NCBI GenBank assembly: GCA_038049695.1
Contig: CP142452.1
Location: 68,019,501 to 68,083,500, forward strand
DNA: 64,000 nt
Source of the DNA: Cinnamomum chago
Taxonomy: Eukaryota > Streptophyta > Magnoliopsida > Laurales > Lauraceae
Direction: 5' to 3'
Shown: positions 45,801-57,696 of the stretch, piece by piece
Numbering within the stretch: the first letter of the stretch is position 1
How the letters are laid out: each line of letters opens with the position of its first letter
Translations under genes and position numbers: made by a program
Notes under the pieces: model-generated
Told to the model about the DNA's origin: nothing
Databases searched by the model: none
Seen by the model: only the letters and a program-made list of their open reading frames with translations

Positions 45801-48800
45801 CTTCATCTATAAGTGCCACCTGCTTATCCAGGTCAGGACATAGCTTCGCAATAACTTGGCCATATCTCTCCAACACAGTCATTAAATGGGTGAAACTTTT
45901 TGAACCAATGTGGAGAAGTGTCTGGACTATCACTTCAAGTGCAATTTTTGGCCCATGAAGCGGAATAACACTCTCTTCTATCCAAGAAATAATTTCACGG
46001 GCTGTTTTCTTTCCCTTAACCATTCCATTAAGCTCTGTAAAAAGTGTGTGCTCTATAGTTTCTCTGCCATCTTCAGCACTGTATTTAAAGCTAGGCCCAA
46101 CCTTAGGCGGCAACAGCTCCTCCAATGAAGGGGCATTCTCTATACTCTGCCAAAAGGAGAATAAAGCATAAACATAACATATTGGCCTTCGTAGTAACAG
46201 TTGCACATATACTAGTTATGCAGAAAACATTCTAAATTATAAACATAATGTTTATATGACCAGTTGTCCTAACACAAGCATTATATATCATATATGTGTG
46301 TTCGCCAAAACTACAATATAATAATAAATAAAGAAAAAAATAATCCATTTTTAAAAAGGGAACCCTATTTTCATTCTATAAAGTGGGGCCTGCTATGATA
46401 ATCCAAACTCACACCAACCCTCCGACGTGAATCATCATACACCCCATTTTGACACTAATCCGACCATTATTCACCAATAGTAAATCATCATCTTTGCCAT
46501 CATGCTGCCATCTTCACAAGTCAGCCGATCATTTTGGCAAACAGACATAGATGCAAATCCTAGGGGCACCCTCCCTGTGGGATAAGGCTGTTGAGTAGCT
46601 TTAAAAGAAACCATGCCTGTGGAAAAGGCCATACCATCACTTGTCGGCCGGATTGCCTGCATCAAATCTTCCCTTGCAAGTTTTCTCATATTCCACTTAT
46701 CCCTTGTTAAGATTTCAGTCAAAGTAGCTAATTTTCATGAAGATATTCAAAAGAACAATGAAAAATGAAAATTTCTTATGGGATAGGGAGGGGGACGAGA
46801 AGAAAATTAACTTAGTAATTTGGGCGACCGTATCTCTACCACTAGAAAGTGGGGGGAACTAAAAATAGGTAGCATGAGGGGAAAAAGGGTTCATTATCCA
46901 AGTCGTGGTGGAGATATGGGAAGATTGGAGAAATTTTTGGGAATTTGGAATTAGGGCTCTAGTGATAAGGATTTGGGGTTTCAGAAGATGGATTAGGGTC
47001 TTTTGATTAGGGATAGGTATTAGGGATTTGGTTTTGGAATGGGGTTTCGGAATTTTGGGATTTTACGTAAGTGGTGATTTGGGGATTTCTAGGGTTTCGG
47101 GCGAATGGAGAAATTTGATTTGGGGTTGGGATGGGTTCAATAATGAAGGGATTGGGCTTTTGTGGATTTGGGTTTCGGTCATTGGGGAATGCAGATGGTA
47201 GGGAACATCCCAAAGCTTGAGTTTCATTAACATCCACCATTATCTGTCCAAGCCAAGAGACTTTACATTATATAGGAAAAGAAATAACCTAAATCAAATA
47301 TAGACCATCCAAACACATTGATGGCCAGGATTAAAACATCCAACTTAAAAGACAAATCATAAAGGAAAAAAAAAACACTCTAAATAAGACTTGAATTGAC
47401 TGGGCTGGGCCCAAATTGTTCGGACGCCCACGGGGCCATGGGTTTATCCTGCATCACCCCCTCCATTCATGGTTGGCACTCCTCTAGGTAGGATTTCTAA
47501 AGACATCCCATCCACCTCAACAAGAAGCGAGGGGAGGGGGGGTGGGGTGGGGGGTTGTGCTAGAATTGAGTTTTTACACCTGAACCGTTGAATTGAAATC
47601 GCCTTGTAGACCATTAAACTTGAGGCCATATATCAAGGGGTTAGGATGATCCAATGGACTTAAAATTTTGCATACATGTGGGTCACATTCAGATGTTTTG
47701 ATCCCCCACCTCACCCATGACTGATGGGGCCCAGGAAGGCCATCCACATGGACGTCCATGGGAAGCATCTGTAAGAGAGGACGACCCACATACACATAGA
47801 CGCACGCACACATATATCTGTGTGTGAATGATCTAGTACACACCTTGTGCACAATGCACACCTCCTAGTGGGGCGCAACTGATCACCGATCAGATTAGAA
47901 CACACCTCTCTCTCGCATACACCAATCGACTGAGGTCAATTATATATATAAATATATATTTAACCATTAACTTGTGGACCTCACATCAAGGGGTTAGGAA
48001 GATCTAATGGACCTCTTACACAGAGGTAAGGCCCATTTAGGTCTTTCGATCCCACACCTTCCCACCCCAGGTGTGGGCGACCAAGGTGTGCGCGGATGAA
48101 TGTGTTAAAATTATAAGAAAAATAAGGATGTTATATGAGATCCCCATTATACTAGGTGCACTGATGGCATCTCAACTTCACCACCATCTATAAGCCCCAA
48201 CTGAGAAACACATCAGTCAGGCAAAGTGAGATATTCATCATGAAAAATAAATTTCTAAGTACTGATATCATACCTGCTTAATTTTGTCCCAGTACGACAA
48301 ACGGACTTCCCTCTCTAACACTTCTTGAACAAACACCCGTTGTGGAGCCCATTTTGGGAGTTCTAAGACATAAGCCCACTCTTCCCATGGCCAAATGAAT
48401 TGAAAATTTGCCCTGCAGAATAGGAAGTTGTTAAATACAGATATACCAGATCGAAGCAACCACATTAAAACTCATCCAGATAAATCAGCCTGATAACCAC
48501 CATGACAACTCTGATAGAGCTTTGCTATGTCAAAGTTATGGTGGTCAAAGCAGGAGCTGCTTAACTTTTACCACTTTATACATAGCCCGCAAAGAATGTG
48601 GCATAGGAACAACTAATAATACCTTTAATGTTTCCAATAATCAATCATGGAAAGGAGCTCTAGAAATTGCTTTCAAGGAATTGCATGTATAGATGTGAAA
48701 TCAGGGTAATTTAAAAAAATATAAGCAGGCCTTTACATATCAAAGAGGATAGGGCTTCTTCAAATGTAACTAATTCTTACTCCTTGTACATACAAGTGAT

Positions 48801-51800
48801 GTGAAAACCAGAGGATAAGCCGTGTTCGGCACTCCATATCTAAATCAGCAATTTTCTCAAATAGTGAGCGAACAGCACCAGCTACAACTGCAGGAAAAGC
48901 CCCCGGTAGAGCCTAGAAATTAACTTTAAAAAGTTAGCTTTCAAAAGGAAAAATACCTAGAATAAACTGTCGAAAAGAACCAACACCTTGAAAGGCTTTA
49001 AGCATTTCCCAGAAAACTTGTCAGGGAAACAGAAATATCGAAGGGATAACTTTTTGAGTATATGAAAAATACACAGCATTAATTATGTCAAACCTATTGG
49101 CACACAATGAATATGGCGCCAATACGGTTTGCTCCCGGAGGTAGAGGGTTTGAAACTGCGCTACCACATTGGGGCCACAAAGGATTTACCCAGCTCCCCC
49201 CTGGCCCGTAGGGATTAGTATGGCCCAAAGGGCTAGGACACCCTCCATTATCAAAAAAAAATATGGTGAAAAAGTTGCTACCTCAACCACCAAACAGAAA
49301 AAGTATGACGGCATAGAATAGTGCATAAGGTGAGATAATGAATTGAAAACAAATGGTCAATTCTGAATTGCAAGAAATGCCTGATTCTCTAGATCCATGT
49401 TCGGAATAGAGACACTTTATTCTCCAATAGGTCCCAAGGAATGTCTAGTTCTTAAAGAAGAATTTAGAAGGAATATACCAAGTTCCTCGCTTAAGGAAAT
49501 AGATACTGTGGCCCGTGACCAAAACATGAGGCTGCATATTTTGTAAAATTTGTGTAGTAGGCAATTAAAAAGATGTAAGTAATTCATAGACATATTTCAA
49601 CTGCTTTGCTTGTGACAATTTTGACACTTCCAATATCCTCAAAGTTTAAGCAATAATACTAATCACAAAACAAAATATAAAATTTCAAAGCACAACTCAG
49701 AAACATGAATCATTGTCATATATTTATGTGTGCAGTGTGAATGAAATGCTCATCTTGCTATTAGGAAACAGAAGGAATTTTACTGAATCAACAAAGTACA
49801 ATGCATAAGTACTTGTAGCTGTATACTACAGGAAAAATATAAGAGAACTAAACTAAAGCAGAAAGAGGTTCTTATGATTCAGAATTTTTCAAATTACCTT
49901 GCAAAGGTCAATGATAACCAATGTGTAGTATATAGGTTTGAATGGTGGCTGAGGTAGTAAAAGTAGCTGCAAGAAAATAGATCGATGTTATTTCAGATAG
50001 TATATATGAAAACATATCACAAGCAACATGACCCCTGGAATAACTAATATATGCAAAAACATGATCATTTTGAAGAAAAATAAGTCTTTTCGTGATACAA
50101 TGTAATCACATTTAAATGAAAATTGTGAACCTGTACCACAAGAATCATACACAGGTAAATGAATAAAAGATGTTGATTCCTCATTGCAAGCTATGTAATT
50201 TCTGTTTTGCTTTTTCAGAATAATACCTTCTCTCTTACCAATATAAATCTTTCATCTGTTTTATTAGCAGTACTTTTTCCATATCAATTTCATCTTCTTC
50301 ACTGTATTGTGTGTACACTTTGAAGGCACTGATGGCATTGCCTATGGCCTGTTCAATGAGAAGCCCTATGGCCCCTATCTAATCATGTAAATAGGTTGTG
50401 CACCAACATAAAAACAATCAGTCACCTTTCTCTGATAGCTTGCTCATCTTCTCTTATTTACATAAGCTGACCAAGACTTTTCATGGTGCTAGAGTACCAG
50501 GTTGTCATAATCATAGACTCTTTCTTCTGTCTTGAGAAATTCCACCATCATTATCATCAGAGCCAAATCCACCTACATGAGGCCGGTTTGTGTCTAGTTC
50601 TTCTCCATTAATGCCTAGTTAGGATGAGTTCTCCGTCACTCAACCTAAACATCACTTATCACTAGGTCATTCCAAGTCATTATCAGTCTGGACCTTCTCC
50701 TAACTGTTTGTAATTGTAGCACTTCAATTCTATATATTGTTTCAACTCTTCTTTATACATGCTCAAGGTATCCGAAACAGAATTTCTTCTCTCTTTTAGG
50801 CCCCATTTGACTACTTTAAATTGAATTCCTAGAAACTCAATAGTAAAGTGCACCCTGATCAAGGAATAAGAAAGAGAAGTGAGGAATATAAGGTGGATAT
50901 GTAGAAGGCAGGCTCTGTTCCCTAGGATCTGATTTACTATGTTTACGATTGGGTAATCATTTCATACCAAGGGGAAACAATTTCATTGCGCTTCATGGAT
51001 CTTAACCTTTTTAACTTGATTTACAAGAAGAAAAAAAACACCCTTTTGAACTCAATTTTAGCTCATTAAAAAGGAAGGCTTTGCTTAGAATTCCTAGGAA
51101 TTCTATATGGACCAAATAACAGGCCACTATACACCTCAAAACTTTGTATGTCCTCATCATTTTGTTTCAGCATTCCCTCCTTTTCTGATCCATAATTCTT
51201 CATCTCCTTTCTCTTATTTCTCTTCAAGATTCACTCTTCCTTTCAGGAAAAAGCAGAACCTGTTTAATAAAATCCAGTCACTCTTTCTTCCTCCCTTTCT
51301 ACCATCTATTTGTCTTTTCCTATCATTATCCATTCTTTATCCAACGAACTCTTCCTATTTCTAGTAAAATGCTTATGACTGTTTACAGCCCATGTTGAGG
51401 ACAGGTAGACTCAGGCATGGATATTAAAAACTTGGACCAGGGCTTGGACAAGCCTCGAACATTTCTCCTCTTTCTCGTAAGGCCTGTTCATCTTCTTCCT
51501 TTCTTTTAACGTAATTATTCTGAAATTCTCAAAAAGCTGACTACATGCAAGATACATGCCACACTAGTCTCATAACTATATTATCATGATCGTTAATCTG
51601 AATTTTGCATGTACTATTATACTGATGACTCCATGTACTAATGCAGTAGCTCTAAAATTCAAACCGTGTTAATGAAAGCCCTCACAATGAGCAAAAGTTA
51701 CAATTGATGATACCAACAATAACAAGTATCGCCAGACTTCACCCATATCCATGCCATATCACATATATGCAACTCAGAACTTCAAGGTAGCATTTTTGTT

Positions 51801-54800
51801 ATCTTTTTGCAGTAGTCTCGGTACAAAGGTAAAATCACATATGAACTATTTCAATAGATCTTAATGCTGTCAATGCCACAGGAAGAAAAGCAGCAAAGTA
51901 GAAGCATAAAATTCAAAATTAGATGCTGACTTACCTGAGAAAATATTGTCTCTGCCATCAGATACTCATATCGAAAAGGCACAGGCAGACCAACCATGTA
52001 TGAAGCACATTCTTTACGGCTAGCTTTGCATGAACCAAGAAGAATAAATAAGAAATCAACCATCATAAATGCTCCGACCATTTCTAAAACAACAGAGTTC
52101 AAGCAATGTCTTGTAGTAATCAGAAGCAAAGGAGAGGATGCATCTCAACAGAAGAGAGATCATATCTCAACTTCCAAATATGAAATACATTATTATTCAA
52201 GATATGCCTAGAAGAACAAATTATAAGTAGAAAAGCATAAAAATTTTATATTATATAATACTTGGGCATTGTACCCTTACTATATTACGTGGATTGAGGT
52301 AAAACACCATGTGTTAGTAGAGACACTGAGTGTAAGTTCTCATCAAAGAGACAATGACCAAGATTTTGTCATGGTAAATAGCGATAATGGTCATCTAGGT
52401 TAGGAAGCTAGGATGGAAGATTCAGTATCAAATGAAGGAAGAAACTCAAGATAATAACTGCTATTTGGGAACTCTGGGTCCTCCCAAGATGAGGCCCACT
52501 AGTGTTTCCAAGACCAAAAAACAATTAGAGACTCAAACAGACCACAGTGATTGGCCATAAGAGAGCATATGGGAATTCCTCTTCATCATCTACCAAGCAT
52601 GTAAATGGAATGAAGTACTAGGAAATGGACCAGTGTGGGCCAAAGGTAGCTCCAATAAGGCAACAGCCCATTTGCATTCCTTGTTGTCACACAGAAGTGC
52701 ACTGGCAGATCAAATGGATAGTTCTTTCCATCATATACACAAGGAAATTGATGATGTTGCCAGATTTATAAAAATCAACCAACGCTAAGTCGACTTGGAA
52801 TCTATAGTGAACAGGTCGAGTCTGCTTAAACTCAGTCAAGTGCTACGAAATGGTTTGTCTTTTTTTTTATTTTGAATTCACAATATGCAATAGAATTGAG
52901 TTATCTTGTCTAACACGTAAGGATCTCTTGTGGATATGGTAAAAGGATGTCCCATGGGAGCATTCCAGAAGTGCTCTTTTATCGAGGCTGCCCTTAAGAG
53001 AAGACAGATCTCAGGAATCCCTGCTCCCTGCTGAACAAGTTCGGATTCTCTAAGGATTTGACTTTGGAGAAATCTGAGTTAAAGGAGTAGAACTCCACAG
53101 TGGGGCCCGCATATTTAAATCAAAACCGTTCTAAAATAAATTCCCTTGAGATATATGAGGCAACCCCAAACTTTACATCAATCGGATTTGGCCCCACCAT
53201 TTGATTGAACGTTTGATTAATAAAAGTTGATAATGAAAACACAAAACATTGTGTTCATCGCTTTTTTTTTTTTTTTATCAATGGTAAATCTACGGTTAAT
53301 CCAATGTTGAGATCAACTACAATCAAGAGGGAGCTTATTTTGAGCGGGTCGGATTTCAATATATGGGTTCCACTGTGGATTTACACTACTTCAACTCTAG
53401 AGTCATTTAAGTCAAAACCTCAGAAGAACACTTGGCAAACATTCCTAGTTTGGTGTGTCCTTCCTAAAAGTTTCTCTTTCGTTCTTCCTCCATTCCGGAG
53501 AGAGGGTGAGAGAAGGAAACTCCAGATCCGAAAACATTCAGTCCGAACCGTCAAGCACCGTGGAAGTATGCTCTGTTACCAATACTATTTCTTCAGCTCT
53601 GCAAAGACTTCTACTAAACTAAAAAAAGAGGAAGAAGAGGGTTCAGTAGGGCATTGATCCAACTCAGCGAGTCGAGTTGGCTCGACTCAACTCGACCCCT
53701 GCTGAGTCAAGGATGGAGGTTTTTTTTTTTTTTTTTTCAACCTAGGATTCTGCTGACGGATTTGCAAGGCCGAGATCATAAAAAATCATAACTTCGTCAG
53801 TGATGCTACTCCACGTTGACTTCTGTATGGTCTTATAATTGATATCAATAAAAAATAGCAATCAACCTCATTGTTCTCTGAAAATTGAAATCGTATCGCA
53901 CATCGTTCAGGGGGATGAATCGAATCCTACGATGAATCATATCGCAAATCGTAGGATTTTTTATTCTTGATATAAAAATAAAAATTAATCAAAAATTAAA
54001 ATAAATCGAGATAACAGTATTTGTTCATGATCCATTCATTTCCCATCCATAGCAACATGAATACAATGAGGAATAAAACATGAAAAAATCATATGAAGGT
54101 ATAAAGACGAACACTTTAGTCAGATGCGTGCTCCTTATTTATCTTTTAAAGGCCTCTAAATCGCAATAACTCTTTTAAAGGGTTTTGTTGGCCACTAAAT
54201 CACCTTATAAAATAGAAATACTAAAAAAAGAAATAAAAAAGTAAAAATTACTAATATTAACCTCTTGGCTGTGTCTATTCCCACTAAGTAGAATCACATA
54301 AATATTCAGATAGGACTCTTATAACAATGATCAACCTCGCAATATATTTTTTCAAGCAAATATTTAGGTTGTCCAGATTATCTTTTATATTCTTCCCTTC
54401 TCTCTAGATTATTTCTTGTCTCCTCTTCTTTTCCTATGCCTTCTAACTTTCATTTCAACCAAATTGTTTTTACAAATACAAAAGATAAAAAGATAAATAT
54501 TTCCTTCTAATAAATTTATATTGCCCATAAAATAAAGGAATTTAAAAATTATAAGTAGCATTATTTTTTAACTTTTTGTTCTTTTTGTTAACTTTTTTAA
54601 GAGGGTATTTTTTTTTTACTCATTTAACCATTTTCTTTTCCCTATAATTTTAACTTTTCCTACCATTAAAATTTTAAAATTAGAAGCTTCTTTAGAGTTG
54701 TTCTTTTCTTCTTTGCAATCAAGGGATTTTTCATTCCAACTTCATAAAAACCACACAAAAACAAATTCAAAAAAAAAAAAAAAACAAGAAACATTTGCAT

Positions 54801-54973
54801 GTAGTCAACATGACTCCCACATTTATTGATTTCATAAGGACAAAATAAAAATTAACTAAACTGGAAAATTGTAAAAGCAACGAGTGAATGAAGTTTACGA
54901 ACCATCCGTTCAAGTAAAGAAGCACATCCAGCAAATACTCTTCCACAACAAAACGATCTATAGGCTGCATATT
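39821..54973 (-). CDS. CBP80/ABH1: Nuclear cap-binding protein subunit 1, CBP80 (5' partial)
   Basis: This is the large subunit of the nuclear cap-binding complex. With CBP20 it binds the m7G cap of new transcripts and acts in pre-mRNA splicing, export and microRNA precursor processing; in Arabidopsis it is ABH1, named for abscisic acid hypersensitivity. Ten exons join in frame on the minus strand: 54903-54973, 51935-52019, 49898-49966, 48794-48912, 48274-48412, 45649-46146, 41948-42247, 41407-41582, 41124-41235 and 39821-39928, giving 558 residues and TGA. All junctions I checked are GT-AG and phases agree. Matching blocks include QPIDRFVVEEYLLDVL, KECASYMVGLPVPFRYEYLM, LLLPQPPFKPIYYTLVI, WFSHHL, FQFIWPWEEWAYVLELPKWA, IGSKSFTHLMTVLERYGQV, IDRMMGYRLISNLAIV, NKTYNRISDLRKEI and FSRQYASEIWPH. 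These cover the second and third MIF4G-like repeats. About 290 N-terminal residues are missing and were not found up to 64000. Confidence 0.95.
39965..39989. repeat. G25 homopolymer (C25 in the CBP80 transcript)
   Basis: An uninterrupted run of 25 G on the plus strand lies in the last CBP80 intron. In the sense strand it is C25, ending 35 bases before the acceptor AG at 39929-39930. Confidence 0.95.
40450..40570. mobile_element. Small hAT-type MITE with GATACGG-type ends, in CBP80 last intron
   Basis: 121 bp from CTATGATGCACGGATAC to GTATCTAGGCATCATAG, inverted ends, flanked by a perfect 8-bp duplication ATCATACC (40442-40449 and 40571-40578). The interior repeats CGTATC and CCGTGTC motifs. 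It is a deletion relative of 56891-57688. Confidence 0.85.
41249..41306 (-). repeat. (ATC)n microsatellite with RTE-type tail
   Basis: About nine ATC units are followed by AAAGCATTGTCCCAACTATG, the same terminus as the RTE LINE relic at 797. It is likely a severely 5'-truncated LINE end in a CBP80 intron. Confidence 0.5.
42663..43119. mobile_element. hAT-like MITE in a CBP80 intron
   Basis: Perfect 12-bp inverted ends GGGTGTTCATGG (42663-42674) and CCATGAACACCC (43108-43119). Subterminal GGCCTGGCCCG and CCCGGCCCAAG motifs resemble those of the 34657 hAT element. The flanks ACATATGT and ACATGTAT are only partly alike, so the duplication is not secure. Confidence 0.65.
43700..44025. mobile_element. 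MITE-like repeat, copy B
   Basis: Shares ordered blocks with 6460-6930 (GAATATAAGGTA, ACTAGGGTGATGG, GGGAGATTATTTGATAGTCATTTT). Ends resemble AAGGACCCATCTATTTGCATG and CAAATGGGCCCTAAG. Lies in the 3.4-kb CBP80 intron. Confidence 0.55.
44095..44310. repeat. AACGGTC-type short repeats
   Basis: Many copies of AACGGTC/GACCGTT and ATAATGGCC variants lie within about 200 bases of a CBP80 intron. The look is that of subterminal repeats of a DNA transposon, but I could not define both ends. Confidence 0.4.
46850..47240 (-). mobile_element. Fragment resembling the leader of the 58.3-kb LTR family
   Basis: The minus strand is rich in CCCTAAATCC/CCAAAACCCC-like motifs and Asn/Pro-rich readings similar to the untranslated leader of the element at 58308-61699 (58720-59400). 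No LTR ends are seen. It lies in the CBP80 intron between 46147 and 48273. Confidence 0.35.
49125..49260 (+). mobile_element. Possible SINE, copy 4, in a CBP80 intron
   Basis: A B-box-like GGGTTTGAAACTGCG is followed by a CCC/GGG-rich body and a poly-A tail at about 49252-49261. The A box is poorly conserved, and no duplication was found. Confidence 0.45.
50800..51110. mobile_element. MITE-like repeat, copy C (diverged)
   Basis: Runs from GGCCCCATTTGACTAC to ATATGGACCAAATAAC, with GAATATAAGGTGGATATGTAG inside, like copies A and B. In the CBP80 intron between 49967 and 51934. Confidence 0.45.
52020..54902. other. CBP80 intron (2.9 kb)
   Basis: No coding sequence recognised. Inverted AGAACTCCACAGTGG-like and CCACTGTGGATTTACAC-like segments lie at about 53088 and 53370, suggesting a decayed DNA element. 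T and A runs occur at 53264-53277, 53721-53737 and 54768-54783. Confidence 0.45.
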
Positions 54974-55158
54974 CTGCCATCTCAAAAAAAGGTGATGGTA
55001 AAAGAAACAATAAACATAAAATCACTTCATCTTAATAAAGCTGCAACATACGTAACAAAAGGTAATCTAATATTAAATGGCCAATTGAAAAGCCAGTGGT
55101 TCATATTATCACAAAAGTTGTCCATAGAGGAACAAGAAACAACAAAAATGACGAAATG

Positions 55159-56337
55159 ATCGAACAATAGATCAATCTCCAGAAGGATTGATCGAATCCA
55201 AAAATGGATTCCAGCTACTAGGGCACAAACGAAACCATAAAACAATCCATAACTCACATGAGTAATTCTCAGAGAAATCAGTTGATTAAAAATAGAATGG
55301 AAAATAACAATAGGGCTCTTTTGTATATATAGAGCACAATGTTCGCTAATAAGGAAAGCTACTAATTCTAATTAACAATAAAATTAGAAAGGTAGCAAAC
55401 TAAGCAATATTACTTATCTAAAAAATTAGAAAACATTAGGCACATGTGGACCCCATCAGCTGGGTCCATCAATGCTTGCAGGTCCCTGTCTTGGATAGGG
55501 ATCGGATTGCATCAACTCTCATTGGCTTGAAAGAACTCGACTCCGGTAAGTTAATCGCTTGATAGCGCTCATAAAGATCTGGATTCAGACCCTAGAAGTC
55601 GGTAGCAATGATCCAGGTAGCCTCGGAGAGGGGCCGATTTTGCCAACGAACAAAGAACTTCTTAAATCCGCCGCGATGAGTAGAAACAATATGATCATCA
55701 AGAACATCAATGATTTTATTAGGCGGTGGTGGAGCAGCTGCTAGCGTAATGATTTGCTCATTAGAATCGTCCTCATTATCATGCCCACGATAGAGAGTAA
55801 GATCGGCAACATTGAATGTAGGGCTGATACCAAGATCAGATGGCAACTCGAGAGTATATGCATTCGAATTGAGCTTCTTCAACACTTTGAATGGACCGGT
55901 ATTCCTCAAATGTAACTTCTTGTTTGCACCTTATGGTAACCTTTCCAGATGAATACGGACCATAACCAAATTGACGCAGCAATCGAACAATAGATCAATC
56001 TCCCGAAGGATTGATCGAATCCAAAGATGGATGCCAGCCACTAGGGCACAAACGAAACCATAAAACAATCCATAACTCACGGGAGTAATTCTCAGAGAAA
56101 TCAGTTGATTAAAAATAGCATGAAAAATAACAATAGGGCTCTTCTATATATATATAGAGCACAATGTTTGCTAATAAGGAAAGCTACTAATTCTAATTAA
56201 CAATACAATTAGAAAGCTAGCAAACTAAGCAATATTACTAATCTAAAAAATTTGAAAACATGAGGCACCTGTGGACCCCATCAGCTGGGTCCATCAATGC
56301 TTGCGGGTCCCTGTCTTGGATAGGGATCGGACTGCAT
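55159..56337 (-). mobile_element. Truncated Ty3/Gypsy element with chromodomain remnant
   Basis: Near-identical direct repeats at 55159-55512 and 55982-56337 (about 355 bp, roughly 5% different by eye) act as LTRs in minus orientation, beginning TGCA(A/G)TCCGATCC. Between them only the end of Pol remains, joined almost directly to the LTR. No PBS or PPT of good quality was identified. Outside the LTRs lie older diverged copies of one intron segment (55012-55145 and 56338-56460). Confidence 0.78.
55515..55975 (-). pseudogene. Integrase C-terminus and chromodomain of a gypsy chromovirus
   Basis: About 150 residues are open on the minus strand from near 55970: VMVRIHLERLP, KKLHLRNTGPFKVLKKLNSN, LGISPTFNVADLTLY, then a chromodomain-like FKKFFVRWQNRPLSEATW and NPDLYERYQ. 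This is the integrase C-terminal region plus chromodomain of a Ty3/Gypsy chromovirus different from the Tekay element. Gag, protease, RT, RNase H and the integrase core are absent, so it cannot move by itself. An upstream Met is not evident. Confidence 0.8.
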
Positions 56338-56890
56338 AAAAAATAACATCACTTAATCTTAATAAAGCAGCAAAGGAAGTAATAGAAGCTAATTTCTAAT
56401 ACCAAATGTCCAATTGCAAGGCTACTGGTTAATATCATTCTAAAAACTGTCAATAGAAAGAAGGATTTAGGAGTTCAAAAGTCAGAAGATGACCATAGAT
56501 AACATGTATTGAGATTTAAATATCTGGAATCAGGGATTACAGACCACAAAAGAAAAACAATACCCCATGAAAAACCTTGTTACTGAATAATGGGTTTTTG
56601 ACAGTCAGAGGTTCAAGAAAACCTGATGCCAGCCCACCTTTGCAATGGAACTGCTGTAACAGTTGTCTCTCGGACTTCTTACTTCAAAAAGGCGCACAAA
56701 GATGAAAGAGAAACATAAAATACAGCAAACTTAATCATCCACAGAGAAGAATCCAAGCCAGATGCAAAAAAAAATCAGATAACCCCTTAAACACAGCCCT
56801 TAAGGGACTGTTTCAGCAAGAAACCGAAGCTTTCCCTCGACGGCCAGCTGCGTTCGCTTCTCTTTTATTCAATGTTCTCAATGGTTTTTA
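56338..56890. other. Diverged duplicate of intron sequence and flank
   Basis: 56338-56460 is a diverged copy of 55012-55145 (shared ATCACTT.ATCTTAATAAAGC, CCAATTG.AA and TGTC.ATAGA blocks). I searched the rest for upstream CBP80 exons and recognised none. Confidence 0.5.
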
Positions 56891-57688
56891 CTATGATACC
56901 CGGATACTGCAAATTACCTGTGGTATCCGTACCGATACGGTCCGATACGGATAGGTATGGGATACGGCAAGATACGGCTTGGATACGGGGGGGGCCAATT
57001 TCAGGATACGGCTTGCATTATTTTTCGCCCAATATTTCGGCAGATTTTCCATTTCAGCCAATTTCTGTCTCTCTTAGTTTGATCAAAAGGAAAACAAAAA
57101 AGAAGAAGAGGAGGAGGAGACCCACCTGCTTCGACTGCTGCTGCTGCGACCTTCATGTGCCAGGTATTCCTCCTCTTCTTCTTCCTCGTTCTTTTTTCTT
57201 TCTTTCTTTCTTTCCTTCTTCTTCTTCTTTCTTCTGTTTTTTTTCTCTCATTCGTTTGTGCCCTAGAGATGTCAACGAAAGGGCAGAAAAGAATCCATTG
57301 CTCTTATGTTTCTTTCATTTTTTAATGTTGGGCTACTGGGCCCATCAGCCACTCAGCCCATTTTTCTTTTCTTCTCTTTTTAATGTTGTGCTACTGATCA
57401 ATCAGCCACTCAGCCCACTTTTCTATTTTTCCTCTTTTACTATGCTGAGATATTGTATTGTGAGGCCCACCTCATTGAAAATTTAAAACAAATAGTGGGC
57501 CTTGTAATATTTGAGCTCTAAATTGAGATAAAATAAGCATTCCACCTAAAATAAATCCCTAACCAAATATTTATATTTATATATTTCTAGGAATGTCGTA
57601 CCCGTATCCTAAGATTTTGAAGTTGACGTATCGGACGCTCGTTCCCGTATCCCGTATCCGTACCCGTGTCTGTATCCGGGCATCATAG
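56891..57688. mobile_element. hAT-type non-autonomous element with GATACGG subterminal repeats
   Basis: Ends CTATGATACCCGGATAC (56891-56907) and GTATCCGGGCATCATAG (57672-57688) are inverted repeats, 16 of 17 matching. A perfect 8-bp duplication GGTTTTTA is at 56883-56890 and 57689-57696. GATACGG/CCGTATC occurs many times within about 120 bases of both ends. The interior open frame (56872-57486) is low-complexity and not a transposase. Confidence 0.88.
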
Positions 57689-57696
57689 GGTTTTTA

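Noticed and set aside
55027..55257. 76-codon minus-strand frame with a hydrophobic N-terminus
   Set aside because: It lies across the duplicated intron segment and LTR and has no protein match.
56872..57486. 204-codon open frame
   Set aside because: It starts in the CBP80 intron, runs through the subterminal repeats of the hAT-type element and is low-complexity (Arg, Phe, Ser runs). Not a transposase.
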